Below the pieces are notes generated by a model. The model had not been told where the DNA came from. It did no database searches and worked only from the letters and a program-made list of their open reading frames with translations. Source: CAVQEG01 sp963711465 (GTDB lineage: Bacteria; Bacteroidota; Ignavibacteria; OLB7). Taken from it: a DNA stretch of 64,000 nt. Of this stretch, positions 43,286 to 50,803 are shown one piece after another. Every line of letters begins with the position of its first letter. Position 1 is the first letter of the stretch. The stretch is taken from the NCBI GenBank assembly GCA_963711465.1, contig CAVQEG010000001.1, forward strand, positions 1,488,001 to 1,552,000, written 5' to 3'. A program made the position numbers and the translations under genes.

Positions 43286-44724
43286 AGTGCAGCCTCCCGC
43301 GCATCGGCACCGGCAACCGCATGGTCCACGCTGATCGGTTCGAACCGGGCCTGGAAGAACCGCAGGTACTTCGGCTCGAATACCATCCGAAGCCCTCCGA
43401 TTCGATGGCGGTTCTCATGGAGCTCGATGATTCCTTCGGCGGTCACGTCCATGTGTGCCTGTGTGTAGACGCGGCGTGGAATCGTGAGCCGAACGAGCTC
43501 GAGTCGCGGGTAATTGTGGTCTCCGGTTTCGGCGTTGCGTCCGGCGGAGACGACGCCCCGCTCCATGGCTCGCACGCCGGTCTCGCGGTAGAGTTCGGCA
43601 GCAAGTGATTGAGCGGGGAATTCATGCTGAGGAACGTGGGGCAGGAATCGTTTTGCATCCAGATATACGGCGTGACCGCCGATGGGCATGACGATCGGCA
43701 CGCCGGCATCGAACAGCAGTTTGCCGAGATATTCCACCTGCCCGATTCGAGCGCGAATATGATCCTCGGACACGGCTTCCTCGATTCCGATTGCCATCGC
43801 CTCCATGTCGCGTCCGCTCAGACCGCCGTACGTGTGGAGCCCTTCGTAGACGACGACGAGGTTGCGCGCCTCTTCAAAGATTTCCCGGTCATTGATCGCA
43901 AGGAATCCACCGATGTTCACCAGCAGATCCTTCTTGCCGGACATCGTGGCGCCGTCGGCGTAGGAACAGGTTTCCAGAAGGATTTCCGCAATCGTCTTCA
44001 TCGCGTAACCATCCTCTCGCGCCTTGATGAACCAGGCGTTCTCTATGGCGCGCGTCGCATCGAGGATCACCTTGATGTCGTGACGCTTCGCGAATTCTGA
44101 CACCGCACGGAGGTTCGCCATGGAAATAGGCTGGCCGCCGGCCATGTTCACCGTCGCTGCAACCGAGATGTATGGAATGCGGTCGGCGCCGACGCGATCG
44201 ACGAGGGCCTCGAGCTTCGCCATATCGACGTTGCCCTTGAACGGATGGGGAGACACCGGATCGTGGGCCTCATCGATGATCACGTCGACGAACGTACCTC
44301 CGGCGAGCTCCTGGTGCAGTCGCGTCGTCGTGAAGTACATGTTGCCGGGAACGTAGTCACCGGGTTGGATGAGAATGCGGGAGATGAGGTGTTCGGCGCC
44401 GCGGCCCTGATGGGTCGGGACGAGGTATTTGAAGCCGTAGTAGCGCTGTACCTGCTCCTCGAGGTGAAAGAAGTTCCTGCTGCCGGCGTATGCCTCGTCG
44501 CCCAGCATCATGCCGGCCCACTGACGGTCGCTCATTGCGCTCGTGCCGGAATCGGTCAGCAGGTCGATGTAGACGTCCTCACTTCTGAGCAGAAACGTGT
44601 TGTAGCCGGCCTCCTCGATGGCGGCGCTGCGCTCCTGCTGCGAGCGCATCGTCAGCAGCTCGACGGACTTGATGCGGTACGGTTCGGCCCAGGATTTCTT
44701 GACGGTAGGATGATGGTCGCTCAT
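43282..44724 (-). CDS. tpl: Tyrosine phenol-lyase
   Basis: A 480-residue PLP enzyme that splits L-tyrosine to phenol, pyruvate and ammonia. Numbering is offset by 8 from the Citrobacter enzyme, and all key residues fit: Thr132 (M-Y-F-T-T-T), PLP Lys265 (S-G-K-K-D), Arg389 (M-E-R-G, contacts the phenol OH), Arg412 (carboxylate) and Phe456 (L-R-F-F). M-S-D-R-Q-W-A-G-M-M-L-G-D-E-A-Y-A-G is nearly identical to the family. The ATG at 44724 follows GAGGGA by 7 nt. The gene leads a two-gene operon with tnaA and is separated by 159 bp from rodA. Confidence 0.93.
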   Translation of the reverse strand: MSDHHPTVKKSWAEPYRIKSVELLTMRSQQERSAAIEEAGYNTFLLRSEDVYIDLLTDSGTSAMSDRQWAGMMLGDEAYAGSRNFFHLEEQVQRYYGFKYLVPTHQGRGAEHLISRILIQPGDYVPGNMYFTTTRLHQELAGGTFVDVIIDEAHDPVSPHPFKGNVDMAKLEALVDRVGADRIPYISVAATVNMAGGQPISMANLRAVSEFAKRHDIKVILDATRAIENAWFIKAREDGYAMKTIAEILLETCSYADGATMSGKKDLLVNIGGFLAINDREIFEEARNLVVVYEGLHTYGGLSGRDMEAMAIGIEEAVSEDHIRARIGQVEYLGKLLFDAGVPIVMPIGGHAVYLDAKRFLPHVPQHEFPAQSLAAELYRETGVRAMERGVVSAGRNAETGDHNYPRLELVRLTIPRRVYTQAHMDVTAEGIIELHENRHRIGGLRMVFEPKYLRFFQARFEPISVDHAVAGADAREAAL

Positions 44725-44883
44725 CGGTATCCCTCGAGATGAATGCGTGTCTGGATAGGGTGGCAAACTCGGGGATCCGAGGCGGGTTCGGCATGACGTG
44801 GGTCATACCCCGGTGGCTGTAACCGACTGAAATACACGGGTCGACTTCTCGGTGTTCCTGTGGTGCCGTCGCCACCGAGGACG

Positions 44884-46617
44884 TTATCGGAGATCCTTTC
44901 GGATCACCATCCGTTCGGCAGCCGTCGCCTCCCGCGTCCCGAGTCCCGCCAGCGCACCGAGCATCGCCCAGGCGACAACGAGTGAACTCGTTCCGGACGA
45001 CACCATCGGCAGCGTGATACCGGTCATCGGCAGGATATTCATTGTTCCGGCAATATGCACGAACGCCTGGGCACCGAGCAGCAGAGCGTATCCGGCGGCG
45101 AGCAGTCCGAAGAACGACGCCCGCCCGAGGTCGCGGGCGATTCGAAGGCCGATCGCCACCATCGCGACGAACGCCACCGCCAGCAGCGCCGCGCCGACGA
45201 ATCCCAGTTCCTCGCCGAATGCAGCGAAGATGAAGTCGGAGCTCGCCTTCGGAATCAGAAACGGCGTGCCGCGGCCCAGTCCCGTTCCGAAGATTCCTCC
45301 CGCATCGAATGCGTAGAGCGCCTCGACGATCTGACGCGAGTTGTCCCACCAGTGGGGATTGCCGTTGCGCGCGTAGAGATCCCACCACAGCATGAACCGG
45401 GAGCGAGGCGTTTGGAGCGACCGCGAGATGAACGGAATCTGCACGGCCATCCACGTGACGGCGACGTACCCGACGAGCACGAGCGAGGCAGACGTCCACA
45501 GTGCGTCGTCTCGACGGAACCGCTCCAGCAGACCGATCATCGCCACAGCCCCGACGACAATCGCCAGCACGGTCAGCAGTGCCGAGGAATCGAATGCCGC
45601 CCCGCTGAGCAGGATCACCGACGTCGCAAGCAGTGCCGCCAGGAACAGCACGATGTAGAGCGCGCTGCGGGTGAACCAGGCCAGCAACAGCACCTGCGCG
45701 ACGCCGATGACCAGGAACTGTCCGAAGTCGCGCACCACGACGAACACGCCGAGCGGAAGCGTCAGCAGTCCGAGCACGTAGATCCAGAGAACGAACGGTG
45801 AGGCAGCGAACTCCGCGCGCGTGTCCGACTGAAGCGCACCGCGGTAGTGCAGAAGGAATCCCGCCCATGCCACCGGCAGACTCAGCTTCAAGAGTTCCTG
45901 CGGCGCGAAGTCCGCGCCGCGTACACCACCGACCGATACGAGGTACAGGAGTGTCGCGACACCGATCGCCAGTGATCCGTAGAATCCGATCACCCTCCAT
46001 CCGCTCGACAGCAGCGCGGGGAGGTTCGATCGGGCAAGAATTCCAAGCGCCAGGAGGAAGGCGAGCACCGGCAGCACGCGCATCAACGGATTGTCCATCG
46101 GCGCGGTCTCACGGTGGGCAAGCAGCGCCGTCGTTGCCTTCGTGGGACCGTACGCCTTCTCCAGCCCCCGTGCCAGTCGCGTGTCGAGCCGCGCCTGAGT
46201 GTAGGCGCGCCGAAGGTCCGCATTGCGGTGGCGGACGATGTCCGCGGCGATCGCGACCGCCGAGTCGCGCGCGTCGTCGGGCATCGAGGCGGCAACCGAG
46301 TCGACCACCGACCGGATTTCACCGTTGGACAATTGCCGGGGCGCGTCGGCACCAAGCCGGAACTGCATCGCGAGTCCGAGCCCGAAAACCGTGGCCGCCA
46401 CCAGCACCAGCGTCTCGACGCTCCTCCGCACTCTCGGTATGAGCACCCACCCGCCCAGCAGCGCCGCAGCGACGAGACCGATGTTGCGAATCACGATCAC
46501 CAGCGACGGCTGCTGGACGAACCACTCCGAACCGGCCGAATACACGGCGAAGTTCGCCGCACCGACGGCCGCCAGCACGACGACGGAAAACAATGGATAG
46601 GCAACCGCTCTCTTCAT
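44884..46617 (-). CDS. rodA: FtsW/RodA/SpoVE-family peptidoglycan glycosyltransferase
   Basis: A 577-residue polytopic protein (about 12 helices), longer than usual RodA (about 370-470). The extra length is an N-terminal helix and a charged, helical extracytoplasmic insert (about 90-170). SEDS signatures are F-A-P-Q-E-L-L-K-L-S-L, V-R-D-F-G-Q, F-G-E-E-L-G-F-V-G and N-I-L-P-M-T-G-I-T-L-P-M-V-S-S-G. It polymerises lipid II during elongation together with its class-B PBP, here the gene 31 nt upstream. The ATG at 46617 is chosen; the longer frame overlaps the PBP gene. It is the last gene of the kinase/FHA/PBP cluster. Confidence 0.88.
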   Translation of the reverse strand: MKRAVAYPLFSVVVLAAVGAANFAVYSAGSEWFVQQPSLVIVIRNIGLVAAALLGGWVLIPRVRRSVETLVLVAATVFGLGLAMQFRLGADAPRQLSNGEIRSVVDSVAASMPDDARDSAVAIAADIVRHRNADLRRAYTQARLDTRLARGLEKAYGPTKATTALLAHRETAPMDNPLMRVLPVLAFLLALGILARSNLPALLSSGWRVIGFYGSLAIGVATLLYLVSVGGVRGADFAPQELLKLSLPVAWAGFLLHYRGALQSDTRAEFAASPFVLWIYVLGLLTLPLGVFVVVRDFGQFLVIGVAQVLLLAWFTRSALYIVLFLAALLATSVILLSGAAFDSSALLTVLAIVVGAVAMIGLLERFRRDDALWTSASLVLVGYVAVTWMAVQIPFISRSLQTPRSRFMLWWDLYARNGNPHWWDNSRQIVEALYAFDAGGIFGTGLGRGTPFLIPKASSDFIFAAFGEELGFVGAALLAVAFVAMVAIGLRIARDLGRASFFGLLAAGYALLLGAQAFVHIAGTMNILPMTGITLPMVSSGTSSLVVAWAMLGALAGLGTREATAAERMVIRKDLR

Positions 46618-46648
46618 GCGTTGAATCTCATGCGCTGCGTTCCCGGTG

Positions 46649-48166
46649 CTACTTGAAGTACCCGTCGTCGTCCAGCGCTTCGAACATGCGCCGGGCGATT
46701 GGAGCGTTGAGCGATCCTGCGTATCGATTGCCACGATCCTCGACACTCACGACCACGACGTATCGATGACCGCCCTTGACGCCGAACGAGACGAACCACG
46801 ATGGCTTCCGACCGTCCGGTTCGCGGTCGGCGGTGCCGGTCTTTCCGTGGACCTCGATACCCCGTCGCGCGATTCCGCTGAAGGCACCCGCCGCGGTCCC
46901 GCCGGCCAGCACCGGCTGCCGCATCAGATCCGAGACCCAGTCGGCCACCGCCGGCTCCATCTGGTAGTGCAGCGTGTCCGGCGCCAGTCCCTTCTCGAGC
47001 GACGGACGGATGAAGACGCCGTCGTTCGATATTCCCCCCACCAGCACCGCCATATGCACCGGATTGATTTTCACCGCCGCCTCGCCGATGCCGATGCGGG
47101 ATCGTGCGATCGCATCCGGTGCGTCGAGCAGACTCGGCACCAGCTGCAGCACTCCGTAGTGGTTCAGCATGATGCCGGTGTTCCACCACAGACGCTGGTT
47201 GAATCCAAGTGAATCGAAGTAGTCGTGAATCTGGTCGTAGCCGATCAGATCGTCGGCCAGGTAGGAGAAGTAGACGTTGCACGAGACGCGCATCGCCGTT
47301 CGGATGTCGATTCGACCATGACCCGATCCATGGTCGGTGATCGGCGGGATGCCGTCGCCCGGATCGAATTCTCCCGAACACACGAACCCATGCGTCTCAG
47401 GGAGTGCCGTCCCGGTCGCTCTGGCCGCAGCGGCGATCAGCGGCTTGATCGACGAACCCGGTGAATAGATGTCCTTGAGCGCACGGGAGATCAGCGGCTT
47501 TTGTCGGACGTCGGTGACGATGCTCTGCCAGTAGTCGTCGTCGAGGACCCGCGACGGATCGTACCCGGGCTTGCTTGCCGCGGCCAGCACCTCGCCCGTT
47601 GCCGGGTCGAGCACCACCACCGCACCTGTCTCGTTGCCCAGCGCGGCGAACGCCGCCTTCTGCAGATCGAGATCGATCGACAGCGTGACGTCGTGCGGCA
47701 GATCATCGGCAAGCGAATCGTTCACCAGCGTCAGCGCCTTCTCCACACCGACGCCGTCGCGCACCGGACCGGTCCAGTACCCCACGATGTGTGCCGTGAC
47801 TTGCCCCGCCGGATAGACGCGCTCGAGATGATCGCGGTGGAATTCGTAGCCGGCCAGAAGCCGTCCCCGGCGGTCGAAGACGCGTCCGAGCGGCTGCGAG
47901 AGACTGCGGAATCTCGACTTGGTGTTGTAGCCGAGTGAGATGGTGTCGCTCGGATTGCGTCCGGACGTGATCCACGCCTCGCGAGTGGCGTTGAGGTAGA
48001 CGGTCGAACGGAAGAGCGTCGCCAGTACGACCACTGCGCCCAGTCCGATGATCACCGCGCGCGGACCCGCGCCCTGGAGTCGACGCAGCGAATCGACGAT
48101 GCCACCGTTCTGTACCAGAACGAGGAGGATGATCAGTGCGAACAGGCAGAGGACGACGGTGTGCAT
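46649..48166 (-). CDS. pbpA: Class-B penicillin-binding protein (PbpA/PBP2-like transpeptidase)
   Basis: A 505-residue transpeptidase. The catalytic motifs are complete: S-x-x-K at Ser238-Lys241 (G-S-S-I-K-P), S-C-N at 295-297 and K-T-G at 442-444. The N-terminus shows two hydrophobic helices (about 3-20 and 35-53) and R-V-F-D-R-R-G-R-L-L-A at 96-106, as in actinobacterial PbpA. The pedestal is short, so it lies at the small end of class B. It cross-links glycan made by the adjacent RodA. The start is 6 nt past the stop of the upstream FHA gene, which supports one operon. Confidence 0.9.
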   Translation of the reverse strand: MHTVVLCLFALIILLVLVQNGGIVDSLRRLQGAGPRAVIIGLGAVVVLATLFRSTVYLNATREAWITSGRNPSDTISLGYNTKSRFRSLSQPLGRVFDRRGRLLAGYEFHRDHLERVYPAGQVTAHIVGYWTGPVRDGVGVEKALTLVNDSLADDLPHDVTLSIDLDLQKAAFAALGNETGAVVVLDPATGEVLAAASKPGYDPSRVLDDDYWQSIVTDVRQKPLISRALKDIYSPGSSIKPLIAAAARATGTALPETHGFVCSGEFDPGDGIPPITDHGSGHGRIDIRTAMRVSCNVYFSYLADDLIGYDQIHDYFDSLGFNQRLWWNTGIMLNHYGVLQLVPSLLDAPDAIARSRIGIGEAAVKINPVHMAVLVGGISNDGVFIRPSLEKGLAPDTLHYQMEPAVADWVSDLMRQPVLAGGTAAGAFSGIARRGIEVHGKTGTADREPDGRKPSWFVSFGVKGGHRYVVVVSVEDRGNRYAGSLNAPIARRMFEALDDDGYFK

Positions 48167-48172
48167 GTGGGA

Positions 48173-48817
48173 TCAGAGTTCCAGTACGACGACGCTCACG
48201 CGTCCGCAGGCAATCGAGTCACCGACGTGCAGCGTGACCTCCTGGCTGCCCATCGCGACGTCGCGCAACGTGGTCTCGTTGCGACCGATCAGATGGCATC
48301 GCAGCTGGAGGTCGGCGTAGGTGAACACGAGGTGATCGCGGGAGAGAGTCTTCGACGCGTCGTGAACGGCGATGAAGTGCGCAGGTGCACCGTCGTGTGC
48401 GCGCCCCAGATGCACGCGCGGCGAACGGACGGCCACGGCGCGAATGCCGCGGTCGTCATGCACTTCGAGCCGATAGAGGTGGTCGACGGTGCGCAGCTGC
48501 ACCTGGCATGTCTCGGGGATCGAGCGGACGAGGAGATTGACGACGAGCGTCCCGGTACCGCCGACGCGCCAACCGTTGGCGACGACGAATTCACGCGCGG
48601 CCCGGTCGAGTTCGTTCCGTACACGCTCGATCTCCGATTCGTCGGCACCGTAGGCGGCGCGGAATTCCTCACGTCGCAACGAAACCACGAGAAAATTCGC
48701 GACGGTCGGCTGCGCGCCGTCCAGCGACACATGGTCCGCCAACGCACGCTGCACCGCCAGCTGCGCGGTTCCGAGAATCGTCGTCAGGGCCATTGGCTGA
48801 ATCCGTAGCGAGGTCAC
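48173..48817 (-). CDS. FHA-domain protein, second of the pair
   Basis: A 214-residue cytosolic protein. The C-terminal FHA domain (about 130-212) has V-H-L-G-R-A-H, L-S-R-D-H-L-V-F with the consensus Ser-Arg-x-His, and closing V-S-V-V-V-L. It should bind phosphothreonine on targets of the adjacent kinase. The N-terminal 120 residues resemble the DUF3662 region of actinobacterial FhaA (V-A-N-F-L-V-V-S-L...G-T-G-T-L-V-V-N-L). The start is GTG at 48817, overlapping the upstream stop (GTGA); ATG 48793 is an alternative. The gene precedes pbpA. Confidence 0.78.
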   Translation of the reverse strand: MTSLRIQPMALTTILGTAQLAVQRALADHVSLDGAQPTVANFLVVSLRREEFRAAYGADESEIERVRNELDRAAREFVVANGWRVGGTGTLVVNLLVRSIPETCQVQLRTVDHLYRLEVHDDRGIRAVAVRSPRVHLGRAHDGAPAHFIAVHDASKTLSRDHLVFTYADLQLRCHLIGRNETTLRDVAMGSQEVTLHVGDSIACGRVSVVVLEL

Positions 48818-49635
48818 CGACCGATGACCACCTGGTAGTCTTCGATGAAGAAGGGCGTTCCGAGCTCCAGCACACGTTCCTCCCCCTCATCGAGAGCGTC
48901 GCGTTTGGAGAGCGACACCGGCGCCTTTCCCGTACGCGCGAGCGTCATGCGATCGTCCATGAGCTCGATGCGTACCTGTTCACGGGAGACGGTTTCACGG
49001 ACGTCGAGGTCGAATTTCCGGTAACCCTCCGGCAGCGATCGTCCGGAGCTTCCGCGACGACCCAGAATCCATCGACGGGAGTCGAGGCGCTGGCGAACGT
49101 TGAAGTCGTCCGGTCCGGTGATGACCATGAAGTAGCTGCGCTGCTGCTGCGCGGCCGGCTGTTCCGCCGCTTCGTCCGGTTCGAATGCCATCGTGGCGTC
49201 GTCGGCCGAGGGGCCCATGAGCCGTGTCGAATCCTGTGCGGGACGGGACGAGGGAGCGCGCACGGGCTGCGTCGCCGGCGAGATCACGGTCGCGTAGAGT
49301 TCGCCGGGCGCAAGTCGATCGTCGGCAACGATCGCGACCTGCATCGAATGATCTCCGAAGGTGCGCAGTCCGGATGCGGTGAGATCGCCCGTCAGTTCGT
49401 CGGTGTAGAAGAATTCGAGGTCCCGGGCGGCATCCATGCGGCGCAGCTCATCGAGCCGTTCGGCGGCGACGTGCAGCTGCAGATGCGACGGGACGCGCGT
49501 CACGTCTCCCATGGCGAAGGCGTGTTCGTCTCGAACACCACGCAGCGCTTCGAGTCCGCGATCGACCAGTTCGCTGCGGCGTCGTTCGCGGTCCTCGGTG
49601 GGAAAGAGCTTCTCAAGCAGAGATCTGAGGGCCAT
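48814..49635 (-). CDS. FhaA-like protein (DUF3662 + FHA)
   Basis: A 273-residue cytosolic protein. The N-terminal domain (about 1-125: L-R-S-L-L-E-K-L-F-P, V-P-S-H-L-Q-L-H-V) resembles the DUF3662 domain of mycobacterial FhaA. A Pro/Ala/Ser linker follows, then an FHA domain (about 185-272: W-I-L-G-R-R-G-S-S-G-R, V-S-R-E-Q-V-R-I, E-D-Y-Q-V-V-I). The consensus His of S-R-x-H is Gln here, so phosphothreonine affinity may differ. It overlaps the end of the phosphatase gene by 23 nt. It is likely an adapter between the kinase and wall synthesis, inferred by analogy. Confidence 0.75.
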   Translation of the reverse strand: MALRSLLEKLFPTEDRERRRSELVDRGLEALRGVRDEHAFAMGDVTRVPSHLQLHVAAERLDELRRMDAARDLEFFYTDELTGDLTASGLRTFGDHSMQVAIVADDRLAPGELYATVISPATQPVRAPSSRPAQDSTRLMGPSADDATMAFEPDEAAEQPAAQQQRSYFMVITGPDDFNVRQRLDSRRWILGRRGSSGRSLPEGYRKFDLDVRETVSREQVRIELMDDRMTLARTGKAPVSLSKRDALDEGEERVLELGTPFFIEDYQVVIGR

Positions 49636-50734
49636 TGTCGAAATGGATGAATTCGATTGGCAGCGGATGTCGATCGATGAGGACCGCGGACGTGTCGGCG
49701 GTGCGGCCATCGAGCGAATCTATGGACTCACCGGGCATCAGTTGCCGGACAGCCGAGTCGTTGCGCCACAGCGCAGAGTCGGCGACGGTATCAGGAATCG
49801 TACCCGTACCGACGGGATCGGGCCCGACGGTCCTATCGCCAGTCGTCGGCAACAGCAACCAGATCGTGATCGCGGCGACGAGTGCAAGCGGAAGCAGCAC
49901 CCACAGTGAGGGCGCGCGGCCGCGACGGCGTTTGGGTTCCAGCGTGGTGGGAGCGGTCATGGCACCGGCGCCCGCGGATGCAGCCCCGATCCGCAGGACG
50001 ATGACGCTGACGTTGTCGTCACCACCGGCGGCCAGCGCCGCTTCGATCAGCCGGTCGCATGCGCGCTCCGGATTCTCCTCGACCCGAAGTATTCGCTCGA
50101 TCTCAGCATCGTCGATCATCCCGTGCAGTCCGTCGCTGGCCAGCAGCACGGCATCCCCGTCGCTGAGGTCGACCTCGAAGATGTCCGGCTGCACGACCTG
50201 GCGAATTCCAATCGCTCGCGTCACGATGTTGCGATGCGGATGCACGCGGGCCTCGGCGTCGGAGAGCTTCCCCTCGGCAACCCATTCACCGACCATCGAG
50301 TGATCGTTCGTGATTCTCGTCAGCCGGCCATCGTAGAGATGATATCCGCGGCTGTCGCCGACGTTGACGACGGTGGCGTGCGAGCCGTCGACGACTGCGC
50401 CGACGAGCGTCGTCCCCATACCCCGCATTGACGCATCGCCCTCGGCCTCGGCCAGCACCGCGCGGTTGGCGCGCTCGACGGCCGATTCCAGCGTCCGGCG
50501 CACGTCGTCACCGGAATCGCGCAGTGTCGAGAGAAAGACATCGACTGAGACGCGACTTGCCCGGTCGCCACCGGCGTGTCCGCCCATGCCGTCGCAGACG
50601 ACGAACGCGAGGCCGAGCGGCAGCCGTTCGGTGCCGAGGTAGTCCTCATTGCGCTGTCGGCGATGGCCGATGTCGGTCCGACTCGCGATGCGAATCGGCA
50701 GCGCTTCGCTATGTGCTTCGTGTTCGTTGGCCAC
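49613..50734 (-). CDS. PP2C-family Ser/Thr phosphatase, membrane-anchored
   Basis: A 373-residue protein. The PP2C domain (about 14-252) has all metal-binding motifs: S-R-T-D-I-G-x-x-R-x-x-N-E-D, C-D-G-M-G-G-H-A-G-G (Asp48), G-M-G-T-T-L-V, V-G-D-S-R-G-Y, L-L-A-S-D-G-L-H-G and G-G-D-D-N-V-S-V. One transmembrane helix (about 275-297) links to a short extracytoplasmic tail, as in mycobacterial PstP. It should dephosphorylate the kinase encoded upstream and its targets. A hairpin in the 69-nt gap after the kinase gene may set their relative expression. It overlaps the next gene. Confidence 0.92.
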   Translation of the reverse strand: MANEHEAHSEALPIRIASRTDIGHRRQRNEDYLGTERLPLGLAFVVCDGMGGHAGGDRASRVSVDVFLSTLRDSGDDVRRTLESAVERANRAVLAEAEGDASMRGMGTTLVGAVVDGSHATVVNVGDSRGYHLYDGRLTRITNDHSMVGEWVAEGKLSDAEARVHPHRNIVTRAIGIRQVVQPDIFEVDLSDGDAVLLASDGLHGMIDDAEIERILRVEENPERACDRLIEAALAAGGDDNVSVIVLRIGAASAGAGAMTAPTTLEPKRRRGRAPSLWVLLPLALVAAITIWLLLPTTGDRTVGPDPVGTGTIPDTVADSALWRNDSAVRQLMPGESIDSLDGRTADTSAVLIDRHPLPIEFIHFDNGPQISA

Positions 50735-50771
50735 GTGAGAGTTCGAACCCGGAGTTGGTACGGCCCGCGTT

Positions 50772-50795
50772 CACAGCCCACGATCGCGGGCTGTG
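50772..50795 (-). terminator. Hairpin between kinase and phosphatase genes
   Basis: CACAGCCC (50772-50779) pairs with GGGCTGTG (50788-50795) around an 8-nt loop. With no T-tract and only 69 nt between the genes, it is more likely an attenuator or mRNA-stability element than a full stop. Confidence 0.4.
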
Positions 50796-50803
50796 CGTGC
50801 AGA

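Noticed and set aside
44884..46746. 620-codon reading of rodA
   Set aside because: The first 43 codons lie antisense-free but inside the pbpA end and lack membrane-protein character; ATG 46617 starts the first hydrophobic helix.
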